Shown here piece after piece: positions 17,603-26,141 of a DNA stretch of 64,000 bases. The notes under the pieces were generated by a model. It saw nothing but the letters and a program-made list of their open reading frames with translations, was not told where the DNA came from and made no database searches. Position numbers and translations under genes: made by a program. The stretch comes from Metarhizobium sp964253915 (lineage in GTDB: Bacteria; Pseudomonadota; Alphaproteobacteria; Rhizobiales; Rhizobiaceae). The number at the start of each line of letters is the position of its first letter. The stretch's first letter is position 1. The DNA is taken from assembly GCF_964253915.1 (NCBI RefSeq), contig NZ_CAXUSG020000018.1, positions 18,424 through 82,423 of the forward strand. The letters are read 5' to 3'.

Positions 17603-18871
17603 TCACCCGTAACGGCTGAACACCAGCGCCGCGTTGACGCCGCCGAACCCGAAAGCGTTGGACAGAACATGATCGACCTTGGCCGGGCGTGCGCCATAGG
17701 AAAGCAGATCAAATCCTTCCGCGTCCGGCATTGGTTTGTCGATATTGAGGCTTGCCGGAAGTATCTGGTTCTGAATTGCGAGAACCGAATAGACCGCCTC
17801 TATCGCGCCTGCGGCCCCGAGCATGTGCCCGGTCGCTGATTTGGTCGATCCAACGGGCGTGTTCCTCTTGCCTGCTCCAAAGACCTTTTCCAACGCGGCC
17901 AGTTCAGCAGCATCGCCAACCGGCGTGGAGGTTGCATGAGCGTTGACATAGCCGATGGCATCGCTATCGATTCCAGCCATCGCGAGTGCGATTTCCATCG
18001 CCCTTGCCGCCTCACGCCCATCGGGCCATCCGGCCGTGACATGATGGGCGTCGGTTGTGGTGCCGTATCCTGACAAGATTGCCAGCGGACGCGCGCCGCG
18101 CCGCGCCGCGTGGCTAAAGCGTTCGATAACCAGCATGGCGGCTCCTTCAGAGAGCACAAAGCCATCGTGGTCGGCATCGAAGGGTCGTGAAGCCCGATGA
18201 GGTTCGTCGTTGAAGTTGAAGGAGAGCGCCTTTGCAGCGGTGAACCCGCCAATAGCAACAGGATCGACGCACGCCTCCGTGCCGCCACACAAAGCGATGT
18301 CGGCCTCGCCGGTGCGGATCAGCCGGAGGGCATCGCCAATCGCCTGCGCGGATGCGGCGCAGGCCGTAACCGGCGCACCAGCAGGTCCGTGAAAGCCAAA
18401 ACGGATGGCGATTTGCCCGGTTGCGAGGTTCGGCAGAAACGACGGCACCACGAACGGAGAAAGGCGGCGCACCCCTTCGGTGCGGATGGTCTCGGCCGCA
18501 CCCGTGATCGCCGGAACACCGCCCACCCCGGTTCCGATGACCGTGGCTGTGCGTATCCTGTCCTCGGCGCTTTCTGGATGCCAGCCCGCCTGATCCAATG
18601 CTTCTCGTGCGGCAGCCATCGCATAGTGAATGAACAGATCGGTTCGGCGCAAATCCCGTGGGTCCATTACCGTTTCCGGGTCAAAGCCTTCGGCGTCTTC
18701 CGCCTGGCTGGGCACAAGGCCCGCGATCCGGCATTTCCATCCATCCGTCTCAAAGCGCGTGTTCGTCCTGACGCCGGATTGTCCCGCGATAAGCCTTTTC
18801 CAGTTCGTGGCGACGCCGGCCCCGAGGGGAGACACCGCGCCAAGCCCGGTTATGACAATAGGTTCATGCAT
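17603..18871 (-). CDS. extra FabF-type beta-ketoacyl-ACP synthase II
   Basis: A 422-residue thiolase-fold condensing enzyme of KAS II length. The catalytic triad is intact: Cys171 in TACAASAQ, His312 in NAHATSTPVGD and His349 in KSATGHMLGAAG, with Lys344. The C-terminal gate NAFGFGG is present. It should elongate acyl-ACP with malonyl-ACP in fatty acid synthesis. It is not next to acpP or fabG as the housekeeping copy usually is. It sits alone under a MarR regulator inside a conjugative element, which suggests an accessory copy, for example an inhibitor-insensitive replacement for the host enzyme or a specialised lipid enzyme. That role is inference. The ATG at 18871 is preceded by GAGGGCG. 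Confidence 0.9.
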   Translation of the reverse strand: MHEPIVITGLGAVSPLGAGVATNWKRLIAGQSGVRTNTRFETDGWKCRIAGLVPSQAEDAEGFDPETVMDPRDLRRTDLFIHYAMAAAREALDQAGWHPESAEDRIRTATVIGTGVGGVPAITGAAETIRTEGVRRLSPFVVPSFLPNLATGQIAIRFGFHGPAGAPVTACAASAQAIGDALRLIRTGEADIALCGGTEACVDPVAIGGFTAAKALSFNFNDEPHRASRPFDADHDGFVLSEGAAMLVIERFSHAARRGARPLAILSGYGTTTDAHHVTAGWPDGREAARAMEIALAMAGIDSDAIGYVNAHATSTPVGDAAELAALEKVFGAGKRNTPVGSTKSATGHMLGAAGAIEAVYSVLAIQNQILPASLNIDKPMPDAEGFDLLSYGARPAKVDHVLSNAFGFGGVNAALVFSRYG

Positions 18872-18880
18872 CGAACGCCC

Positions 18881-18928
18881 TCATGTGTATATACACACCA
18901 TATAGCACATGAGTGGGTTTAGGCAATC
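18881..18928 (-). promoter_or_regulatory. fabF promoter with palindromic operator
   Basis: TGTGTATATACACA at 18884-18897 is a perfect 14-bp palindrome ending 13 bp upstream of the fabF start. It is embedded in a wider inverted repeat, TCATGTG (18881-18887) and CACATGA (18906-18912). Reading the minus strand, a -35-like TTGCCT and a -10-like TATATG spaced by 16 bp lie just upstream, so a bound regulator would cover the transcription start. The MarR gene directly upstream is the obvious candidate; this is inference. Confidence 0.65.
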
Positions 18929-18947
18929 CCGTAGGTTCTCGCGCCGC

Positions 18948-19361
18948 CTATAGGTGTTTGGCGACTCGAAGGTAGGTCTCGGCATCCTGATCCGAGAGAC
19001 CTTCCATGAGTTCGGACTGGGCTTGCTGCCATTCCGGCAGAAGGCGATCCAGCACCGTGTCTCCCGACTCTGTCAGTTCACAAAGGCGAGCGTTGCCGAC
19101 CGCACCCGAGACACGCCGCACAAGCCCCTTGCGTTCAAGAAGATCGAGGTTCCGTGTCAGGCTCGTGCGATCCAAAAACACCCGCTGCGCCAGCGTCGCG
19201 ACCGGCTCGCCCGGATAGAAGCGGATCGCTGCGAGTAGCCAGAATTGCTGAGCCGTGACGCCGAACGGTTTCAGCTTCGCATCATACCGCCGCAGCAACG
19301 TGCGGGCGGCTGCGATGGTGTTCAGAACGAGGCACTTCGAGAGGTCGTTAGGTAAAGTCAT
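18948..19361 (-). CDS. MarR family transcriptional regulator
   Basis: A 137-residue winged-helix regulator of MarR type (142 residues if the upstream ATG at 19376 is used). Features: an N-terminal dimerisation helix (NTIAAARTLLRRYDAKLKPFGVTAQQFWLLAAI), a helix-turn-helix with VATLAQRVFLDRTSLTRNLDLLERKGLV, and a wing with an RRVSGAVGNARL loop in place of the usual DRR sequence. It is on the same strand as fabF and 76 bp upstream of it, with a perfect palindrome between them. It therefore probably represses fabF and may sense a fatty-acid-synthesis inhibitor or a lipid signal; the ligand is unknown. Confidence 0.88.
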   Translation of the reverse strand: MTLPNDLSKCLVLNTIAAARTLLRRYDAKLKPFGVTAQQFWLLAAIRFYPGEPVATLAQRVFLDRTSLTRNLDLLERKGLVRRVSGAVGNARLCELTESGDTVLDRLLPEWQQAQSELMEGLSDQDAETYLRVAKHL

Positions 19362-19376
19362 GCCGAACGTTACCAT

Positions 19377-19949
19377 AACCCGCGCTGGCTAAGTCAATCG
19401 GTGTCGATGATGGCGTCTCGATGTTCGCATGTAGGCATCCGCTACTCTATCTAAAATCAGCCAAAAACAAGGTATTTTTAGACAATAGTTCCTATAGAAA
19501 CCGAGCAACACCAATGGTTTGATGGGACCAGCGGCGCTATGGGGGGCAAAAATGGGGTACCATTCGTGGCGCACCTAAACAGTGTGCAGACAACGATATT
19601 TTCTAGAACATCAGCGACGTAGCGCCATCATCTTGGAATCTGTCGCGAAAATCCCAAAACCTGCGACACCAGAAACTCAATCGAGCGATGCGCCCTCATC
19701 GGGAAGGCTGTGGTCAACCATTCTGGGGTCAGTTCGCATCTAGTTTTAGCTCGAACCAATCCCGCCTTCTGTGCAACGCCGCGCTCCCCGCCGAAAAGGC
19801 GTTCCTCGCCACTTTAGGGTCCGCCATTGCATAGGCTACGGCGCGATCCGGCCGAAGCTCCTTCTTCGCCTTTCGGCCTCACGGGCCAGCAAGGACCTTC
19901 TCTGACAACTTGCGGGACGGCTTTCCCACGAATGCTGAGTTAGCTTCTG
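19377..19949. other. 573-bp gene-free junction between cargo and copG
   Basis: No convincing coding region or RNA. The left part is AT-richer than its neighbours and the right part is a patchwork of short disrupted frames. This is the other boundary region of the marR-fabF-eamA insertion. I could not identify inverted terminal repeats or a target duplication by eye. Confidence 0.4.
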
Positions 19950-20372
19950 TCATTCAGGGACATCACCGGCAACATCATCGGGAATTTCACGCAGAAAGCT
20001 CTGTCCCTTCTGAAGGCGCACGCCGAGGGTCTCGATGAAGCCCTCGTAGCGTTCCCGGCCTTTGGCCTGAGCGGCAGCGTGCGCATCGCTTGGCAAGGGC
20101 GGTGTGATGGTCAGCCAGAAGCGAACGAACAGCGCCACGGTTTCGGCGGTGACGCCAAGGTCGCGTTCGATCCGCTGGACCTGCCTGGAAAGTCTGTCCA
20201 TGCGGCGCGCGAAAGCGGCCTCGCGCCGGTCGGCGTTGTCGGGTGAAAGAAAGGACGCAACGGCCGCTTCGACGATCGCTGAGCGCGAGATGCTCTTGCG
20301 CTCAGACAGGTCTCTGATCTGCTCGATCATCTCTACAGGCAAGGTGAGGTTAAGGCGGTCACGCATGGTCAC
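19950..20372 (-). CDS. CopG/ribbon-helix-helix regulator of the transfer region
   Basis: A 140-residue protein with an N-terminal ribbon-helix-helix (RDRLNLTLPVEMIEQIRDLSE, then SISRSAIVEAAVASFL). It continues with a conserved C-terminal region that includes a hydrophobic VALFVRFWLTITPPLP stretch. Proteins of this kind follow traG in alphaproteobacterial ICEs and are thought to regulate transfer genes or assist the coupling protein. Its start overlaps the traG stop by 4 bp. Confidence 0.85.
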   Translation of the reverse strand: MTMRDRLNLTLPVEMIEQIRDLSERKSISRSAIVEAAVASFLSPDNADRREAAFARRMDRLSRQVQRIERDLGVTAETVALFVRFWLTITPPLPSDAHAAAQAKGRERYEGFIETLGVRLQKGQSFLREIPDDVAGDVPE

Positions 20373-22360
20373 AGATCCATATTGTCGTTGGGGTTCATCG
20401 ACACCTGCCGGGCGATGCCGGTCATCTGCCGGCGCAGAACCTGGCGCTGGCGGGCGGCGTCTTCCGGTTCGTCATCTAGTAGGACAGAAAATTCCTCGGA
20501 CGGGTTCGGATCTCTCGTCTCTTTGACGATGGCGACGTGATCCGGCAGTTCCGGCTCGCGGCGCAGTCCGCTGTTGGCGGCATCCTTTTCCGTCTTCTGG
20601 ATTTCAGCGAGCAGACGAGCATCCGGCGCTTGCGGTTTCAATTCCGTCCAGGCGTCTTTACGGGTGGTTCGTCGGGTCTTGGCCGGATCGGGTGGGGGCA
20701 ATACGCGCTCGTTGAAGCGTCTGTCCTCGTAGTATCGGGCCTTCTTCGCCCGAACGGGCGGCGTTGCCGCCAGCATGACGATTTCATCGTCGGGCGGGAG
20801 CTGCATGATCTCGCCAGGAGTGAGGAGCTGGCGCGCGGTTTCCGAGCGCGAGACCATCAGATGCCCGAGCCAGGGCGATAGGCGATGCCCGGCATAGTTC
20901 TTCATCGCCTTCATCTCGGTGGCGGTGCCGAGCGCATCGGAGACGCGCTTCGCCGTCCGTTCGTCGTTGGTGGCGAAGGAGACACGCACATGGCAGTTGT
21001 CGAGGATCGAGTTGTTGGCGCCGTAAGCCTTTTCGATTTGGTTCAGCGACTGGGCGATGAGGAATGCCTTGAGCCCATAGCCTGCCATGAAGGCCAGAGC
21101 GCTCTCGAAGAAGTCGAGACGGCCGAGGGCCGGAAATTCGTCCAGCATCATCAGCACGCGATGCCGACGCTCCTTGGTGTGAAGGTCTTCCGTCAGGCGC
21201 CGCCCGATCTGGTTAAGGACAAGGCGGATGAGCGGCTTGGTCCGCGAAATGTCAGATGGTGGCACGACTAGGTAAAGCGTGGCCGGTCGGTCGTCCTCGA
21301 TGAGGTCCGCGATGCGCCAGTCGCAGCGGCTTGTCACCTCGGCGACAACAGGATCGCGATAGAGGCCGAGGAACGACATGGCGGTGGACAACACGCCGGA
21401 ACGTTCATTGTCGGATTTGTTGAGCAACTCGCGCGCCGTGGATGCGATGACCGGATGCGGGCCTTTTTCGCGGAGATGCGGCGTGGTCATCATCGCCGCC
21501 AGTGTCGTCTCGATCGGGCGCTTAGGGTCGGACAGGAATCCCGCGACACCGGCGAGCGTCTTGTCCTTCTCGGCATAGAGGACGTGGAGGATCGCACCAA
21601 CCAGCAGCGAGTGGCTTGTCTTCTCCCAGTGGTTGCGTTTTTCCAGCGAACCTTCCGGATCGACCAACACGTCGGCGACGTTCTGTACGTCGCGCACTTC
21701 CCATTCGCCGCGGCGCACCTCGAGCAGGGGATTGTAGGCGGCTGATTTGACGTTGGTCGGATCAAACAGAAGCACGCGGCCGTGCTTTGAGCGGAAGCCG
21801 GCGGTGAGCTGCCAGTTCTCGCCCTTGATGTCGTGAACGACAACTGAGCCCGGCCAGGTCAGGAGGGTCGGGACGACGAGTCCGACGCCCTTGCCGGATC
21901 GCGTCGGCGCAAAGCACAACACATGCTCCGGACCATCGTGGCGGATGTAGTCGCGGTCGAGCTTGCCGAGCACTACGCCATCCGGGCTGAGCAAACCCGC
22001 AGCCTTGATCTCCTGTGGGTTTGCCCATCGTGCCGAACCATAGGTCTCGATGTTCTTGGCTTCACGGGCACGCCATACCGACATGCCGATGGCGACAGCG
22101 ATAGCGATGAAGCCGCCGGATGCTGCGATCATGCCACCTTTGGCGAAGATATCTGGGGCGTAGGCGTCGAAGAAGTACCACCACCAGAAGATGGCGGGCG
22201 GATAATAGAAGGGCATATCGCCGAACGCGAACCAGGGTGTCCCAAGCTGCGCCTGAAACCCGAGCTGCCAGGCAACATATTGTGTGGCTCCCCAGGTGGT
22301 GAACAGCACGATCAGGAAGACGATGAGTATTTGGCCCCAGAGGATTTTGGTTGCGGACAT
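20369..22360 (-). CDS. traG: conjugal transfer coupling protein TraG (VirD4-like)
   Basis: A 663-residue type IV coupling protein that delivers the relaxase-DNA complex to the secretion channel. The start at 22360 (MSATKILWGQ) gives the family N-terminus; a longer frame overlaps the relaxase. Two or three N-terminal membrane helices occupy residues 8-110. The motor domain has Walker A PTRSGKGVG near residue 155, the VVHDIKGENW motif, and Walker B MMLDEFPALG near 415. AQSLNQIEKAYG follows. The C-terminus is charged. It is downstream of the relaxase gene and overlaps copG by 4 bp. Confidence 0.95.
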   Translation of the reverse strand: MSATKILWGQILIVFLIVLFTTWGATQYVAWQLGFQAQLGTPWFAFGDMPFYYPPAIFWWWYFFDAYAPDIFAKGGMIAASGGFIAIAVAIGMSVWRAREAKNIETYGSARWANPQEIKAAGLLSPDGVVLGKLDRDYIRHDGPEHVLCFAPTRSGKGVGLVVPTLLTWPGSVVVHDIKGENWQLTAGFRSKHGRVLLFDPTNVKSAAYNPLLEVRRGEWEVRDVQNVADVLVDPEGSLEKRNHWEKTSHSLLVGAILHVLYAEKDKTLAGVAGFLSDPKRPIETTLAAMMTTPHLREKGPHPVIASTARELLNKSDNERSGVLSTAMSFLGLYRDPVVAEVTSRCDWRIADLIEDDRPATLYLVVPPSDISRTKPLIRLVLNQIGRRLTEDLHTKERRHRVLMMLDEFPALGRLDFFESALAFMAGYGLKAFLIAQSLNQIEKAYGANNSILDNCHVRVSFATNDERTAKRVSDALGTATEMKAMKNYAGHRLSPWLGHLMVSRSETARQLLTPGEIMQLPPDDEIVMLAATPPVRAKKARYYEDRRFNERVLPPPDPAKTRRTTRKDAWTELKPQAPDARLLAEIQKTEKDAANSGLRREPELPDHVAIVKETRDPNPSEEFSVLLDDEPEDAARQRQVLRRQMTGIARQVSMNPNDNMDL

Positions 22361-22391
22361 TATCGTGGTCCTTGTCTGTTGGGGTTGAGGG

Positions 22392-24152
22392 TCACAGGCC
22401 AAGCGCGCGCTGGCGGCCGAGGCTCCAGTCGATCCCTCCGCCGCTTTTGGCGACGCCGACGATGTGCTGGCCGAGTTTCTTTTCCAGCGGCGGGGTCCAG
22501 GGGACGAGCTGGAAGCCAAGTCCGTTGTCGATCATGGCGAAGCGGCCGGAGGAGAGGGCGAGCCGCTGGCGGTAGATGCCGGTGACGTGCTCGCCGGCCT
22601 GCGCTTTCTGGAAGGCGAGCCCGGTTTCGGTGGCCAACTTTGCCCCAACGGCATCTAGCTCGCGCTGGCGCAGGGTATTGAGAAGATCGCGCTGCAGGAT
22701 GATACGCTGATCTTGGCGGCGGGCGAGGCCTTCCTCGGCCAGATGCTCAGCGCGTGCCTGCATCGCCTCGCGGACCTCGCTTCCGAAGCCGCCGGCGGAC
22801 ATGGGCATTGGCTCGCGTTCGACCAGGCGATGATCGAGCCAGGTGGCGCCGGGCGCGGTGATTTGCCGGTTGAGGTCGAGATCGGATCTGTTGGCGAGCA
22901 CAAGTGTCGGGCGGTCATCATCGGGGCCGCCGAAGCGCCTGACTTCCACGATGCCGCCGATGGCAGGGGAATGCTCGAAGGCCTCGATGCCGCGGAAGCG
23001 TACATGATGGGCGCGGCCGTCGGTGGCATCGATGACGGCGTAGGCTTCGCCGGTGAGTTCGTCGTGCAGGCCGCGATCCACGAGCCGGCCCATGACGGGC
23101 GAGCCTGCCGTGCCATCGATCACATAGTCGGTGAAACCGCGATCCTGTCCGCGCTCTGTGAAGGCACGGTGCATGGTTTTGATGATGTCGCCGCGCATGC
23201 CGAGATCGCGCAGGGATTTTTCCGCCTCGAGGCCTACCATCCATTCGCCGGGACTGGCGGGCGCGGCGAGGCCCATCTTCTCCAGATGCTGAAGTCGCCC
23301 GACCATGAGACGGCGTAACGATGGATCGGACACGCCGGGCGCCTCCGGCCGCAGATCGATCAAGCCGGTTTCGTCGGCGGCGAGGCGGATCTCGACATCG
23401 AGGCGGGTCCAGCGTTCTGCCGTGACTTCCTTTTCCAGCGCGCTGCGGATCTCGTGCTCGGGTTTGGGGCCGAGTTCGATGGAGACCAGATCCTCGGCGC
23501 GGGAGCGCAGGCCGCGGCTGATATAATCGCGTGAGATCACCAGATCGGCGCCGGTCTGGTCGACACCGCGCACGATAAGATGGACGTGGGGATTGTCGGT
23601 GTTCCAGTGATCGACGGCCGCCCAGTCGAGTTTGGTGCCGAGGTCGGATTCCATCTGCCGCGCAAGGTCACGGGTGAACTCGCGCAGATCGGTCATGTCG
23701 GCCGCGTCTTCAGGCGAGATGATGAAGCGGAAATGGTGCCGGTCGTCTTTGCACCGATCAGAGAAGGCGAGATCGTCAGCGCGCTCGTTCTCGGCGTCAA
23801 ACATCACGCCTTTCTCTCCGTCCCGGCTCACGCCCTCGCGCTTGAGGTAGGAGAGGTGGGCTGACAGGGGCGCCGAGCGAAACGACTTGCCTTGATGGCG
23901 GACGACGCGGGCCTTCACTACGACACGGCGGGAAGAGCTGAACAGACGGTTGCGGCTGAAGCTGCCGCGGCCGCGGCCGAAAGTCGAGCGGCCATAACCG
24001 GAAGCGCGCTTGCCGGAGGCCGACGGCGAAGCGACATGCCCAGACTTCTTCGCGGCGCGCAGCACCTGGTTGATGAAGCTCTTTGGCTTGCCGGCACGGG
24101 GGCTCTTGATGCGCCCAGGACGGACGCGGAATTCGCTGTCGCCCTCGCTCAT
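22392..24152 (-). CDS. rlxS: relaxase RlxS (VirD2-like, DUF3363)
   Basis: A 586-residue relaxase that would nick oriT and pilot the transferred strand. The N-terminus is highly basic (about residues 1-80). The catalytic domain has the HUH motif HWNTDNPHVHLIVRG near residues 210-224. Upstream of it are KARVVRHQGKSFRSAPLSAHLSYLKREGV near 78-106 and DDRHHFRFIISPEDA near 135-149. The C-terminal part is the DUF3363 region. I chose MSEGDSEFRVRPG at 24152 as start; an earlier frame start would extend into the presumed oriT. The traG start lies 31 bp downstream. Confidence 0.93.
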   Translation of the reverse strand: MSEGDSEFRVRPGRIKSPRAGKPKSFINQVLRAAKKSGHVASPSASGKRASGYGRSTFGRGRGSFSRNRLFSSSRRVVVKARVVRHQGKSFRSAPLSAHLSYLKREGVSRDGEKGVMFDAENERADDLAFSDRCKDDRHHFRFIISPEDAADMTDLREFTRDLARQMESDLGTKLDWAAVDHWNTDNPHVHLIVRGVDQTGADLVISRDYISRGLRSRAEDLVSIELGPKPEHEIRSALEKEVTAERWTRLDVEIRLAADETGLIDLRPEAPGVSDPSLRRLMVGRLQHLEKMGLAAPASPGEWMVGLEAEKSLRDLGMRGDIIKTMHRAFTERGQDRGFTDYVIDGTAGSPVMGRLVDRGLHDELTGEAYAVIDATDGRAHHVRFRGIEAFEHSPAIGGIVEVRRFGGPDDDRPTLVLANRSDLDLNRQITAPGATWLDHRLVEREPMPMSAGGFGSEVREAMQARAEHLAEEGLARRQDQRIILQRDLLNTLRQRELDAVGAKLATETGLAFQKAQAGEHVTGIYRQRLALSSGRFAMIDNGLGFQLVPWTPPLEKKLGQHIVGVAKSGGGIDWSLGRQRALGL

Positions 24153-24180
24153 GACGCAGCTCTCGCAAGCCAAAAGCAGG

Positions 24181-24260
24181 AGGCGTGCATAAAGGGGTCT
24201 TGAAATTGCTTGAAAAAACCGTGCAGCATGCACGCGACCGACCGCCATGCACGAAAAAAC
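24181..24260. other. candidate oriT region upstream of the relaxase gene
   Basis: The 247-bp gap between the transglycosylase and the relaxase contains a perfect hairpin CGTGCA-GCA-TGCACG (24220-24234). Related half-sites flank it, GCGTGCAT at 24183-24190 and CATGCACG at 24246-24253. Several A-runs sit next to it. Relaxase origins are often found beside the relaxase gene and contain inverted repeats like this. No nick site could be recognised, so this is a positional inference. Confidence 0.4.
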
Positions 24261-24399
24261 GCCAGTCTCGTCAGAGACTTACAGAGTTTCGGGCATGGCC
24301 TTTTATCTCGCCGTCCTTCTGTCGTTCCTTCCTGCTCTCCCCCCAATTCCACACAGCCCTCTCCAGACCACGCCACGCTGCGCCAGACCACGAGACTCT

Positions 24400-25185
24400 T
24401 CATGGCCGGTCTCCATCACCGGGCCGAGCGACAAACAGGTCGCCAGATTGCAGTGCATCGGCGGGGTCAGCGTGCCCGGCCTGCGCAGCGGCCATGCCGT
24501 TGGAGTGCTCGGCTTGCGACGGTTGCCTTGCATCCGAAGTGCTGAAAGACGGCGTGACGAAGAGCGGTGCTTGGCGCCATGCGTTCGGATTGGAGGTGGC
24601 GACGACGGTTTTTCCTCGCGTCGCCGGTGCAAGTTCACCGCCACCGACAAGGGGCGCGAGGGTCGCGACATAGGCGCGGGTTTCCGCCGGAAGGCGACGG
24701 CCTGCGAGGTATTCATCGTAGCGTCCGGGACCGGCATTATAGGCCGCCAGAAATCCCGGCGAACCGTAGCGATCGTGCATTTCGCGCAGATAAGCGGTGC
24801 CTGCGAGGATGTTGTCGCGGGGATCGTATGGGTCACGGCCGAGGCCATAACGGATACGCAGCTCCGCCCAGGTATCAGGCATGACCTGCATCAGGCCCAT
24901 CGCGCCCGCAGACGATATTGCGCGCACATCGCCGGCGCTTTCGACGCGGCGAACGGCGCGTATCCAGTGCTCGGGGATGCCGAAACGCTGCGAAGCTTCG
25001 GTAACGAAACCGGCATGCGGATCGGCGACTGAGGACCTGATGTGCGGGGCGCTTTGCGCCTGCACCTCGACCGACGGCGTTGCAGAAAGGCAGAGGCCGG
25101 AAAGGAGAAGAGGGATGATGCGCCGGGCAGCGCGAGGCCGCCAGGCTAACATCAGTGGTACGGGGTTCGGACGAAGGATTCGCAT
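24400..25185 (-). CDS. lytic transglycosylase (VirB1/TrbN-like)
   Basis: A 261-residue SLT-type muramidase that would open peptidoglycan for the mating channel. The signal peptide spans about residues 1-43. The catalytic domain has the family signature: GIPEHWIRAVRRVESAGD with the catalytic Glu near residue 86, SSAGAMGLMQVMP near 95-107, NILAGTAYLREMHDRYG and AAYNAGPGRYDEYLAG. The C-terminal 80 residues are proline/serine-rich and probably unstructured. The DUF736 stop lies 3 bp upstream, so the two are co-transcribed. Confidence 0.93.
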   Translation of the reverse strand: MRILRPNPVPLMLAWRPRAARRIIPLLLSGLCLSATPSVEVQAQSAPHIRSSVADPHAGFVTEASQRFGIPEHWIRAVRRVESAGDVRAISSAGAMGLMQVMPDTWAELRIRYGLGRDPYDPRDNILAGTAYLREMHDRYGSPGFLAAYNAGPGRYDEYLAGRRLPAETRAYVATLAPLVGGGELAPATRGKTVVATSNPNAWRQAPLFVTPSFSTSDARQPSQAEHSNGMAAAQAGHADPADALQSGDLFVARPGDGDRP

Positions 25186-25188
25186 GAT

Positions 25189-25527
25189 CTATTCCCGTTC
25201 GCCGCGCTTTTGCGGACGGTTCCAGTGTAGGGACCATGAGGTTGCATCCGCGCCGTTCTGGAACAGGCGCGCGCGGATCGGCTGTGGGAAGGTCGGATCA
25301 TCGATGAGCAGCGATAGATACTCGCCGGCCTTCTCGCTGGTCTCCGTCCAGGCCGCCCCGATCTCTGGCGCATTGTCGTCAGCGCCATGGTGGACCCGGT
25401 AGTTCGGTGCGTTCTCCACTTCCGAGGGTTCGACAGGGAGAATGGTGATTTCACGGTAGAGGGTGAGCGTATGAATGCGGCCCGTGAAACCAAATTCTTC
25501 GCGCGTGAATTCGCCGATTTGCGGCAT
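25189..25527 (-). CDS. DUF736 family protein
   Basis: A 112-residue DUF736 protein. It starts MPQIGEFTREEFGFTGRI and contains the family pattern of GxFxxxxxGFxGxIxTL followed by an acidic middle, APEIGAAW and the SLLIDDPTFPQPIRARLF segment. Function is unknown, but DUF736 genes are regular members of alphaproteobacterial ICE and plasmid backbones near the transglycosylase and traF. Spacing of 3 bp to the transglycosylase indicates one operon. Confidence 0.93.
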   Translation of the reverse strand: MPQIGEFTREEFGFTGRIHTLTLYREITILPVEPSEVENAPNYRVHHGADDNAPEIGAAWTETSEKAGEYLSLLIDDPTFPQPIRARLFQNGADATSWSLHWNRPQKRGERE

Positions 25528-25595
25528 GGCGATGTCCTTTCATCGTGCGGTGGGGATGGGATCGGCGGGCGTTACGCGCGCCGAAGGCGTGACGC

Positions 25596-26141
25596 TCACC
25601 GCGTTGGCGTCCGCCATTCGAAGCGGCCTTCGCCGTCATTGTCGGTCCACAGCGGAACCGCGCGACCGATGATCGAACTGGAAGGAATCGAGCCGAAATA
25701 CCGACCGTCGAGGCTGTCGGGCACCTCCCAGTTCATCAGGAAAATCTCGCTGTCCGCGATCACGCGGCAGCCCTGCCAGACGGGCAGTGGTCGGCCAATG
25801 CGGTCGTGTTCGAGCGCCGTTCCCATCTCCACGTCATCGACCGTGATGAGGAGATTCATGCGGCACACGGTCTGTCCGGGCAGGCCCAGAACGCGCTTCA
25901 GGAGTGGCGTTCCGCGCGGCAGATAGCCGCCATCTGTCAGGAAGGTGGCGAGCGGTTCGGGCGCATCGACCGCAACCAGTTCGGTCACATCGAGGCCATC
26001 GGCCGGTTCGACGGTATAGAAGCCGATCGGCGCGCTGGCGGATGCGTTCCAAATTAGCTTCGGCCCGTTGGATACGAACGACAGCCCAGCAACGGCGAGC
26101 ACGGAGAAATACGTCGTCATGACGTAGCCGAAGCGGGTCAT
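25596..26141 (-). CDS. traF: conjugal transfer protein TraF, S26 signal-peptidase family
   Basis: A 181-residue S26 family serine protease. In RK2 the homologue processes and cyclises the TrbC pilin. Visible are an N-terminal membrane helix (residues 8-28), the catalytic Ser region NASASAPIGFY near 33-43, and the LLKRVLGLPGQTV motif carrying the catalytic Lys near 78-90. The terminal GRYFGSIPSSSIIGRAVPLW box is also present. The start at 26141 overlaps the DUF2840 stop by 4 bp. A longer frame exists but lies within the upstream gene. Confidence 0.92.
   Translation of the reverse strand: MTRFGYVMTTYFSVLAVAGLSFVSNGPKLIWNASASAPIGFYTVEPADGLDVTELVAVDAPEPLATFLTDGGYLPRGTPLLKRVLGLPGQTVCRMNLLITVDDVEMGTALEHDRIGRPLPVWQGCRVIADSEIFLMNWEVPDSLDGRYFGSIPSSSIIGRAVPLWTDNDGEGRFEWRTPTR

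Noticed and set aside
19389..19574. 61-codon minus-strand frame in the copG-marR gap (MRHEWYPIFAP)
   Set aside because: The short start looked vaguely recombinase-like, but no catalytic motif or continuing frame could be found.
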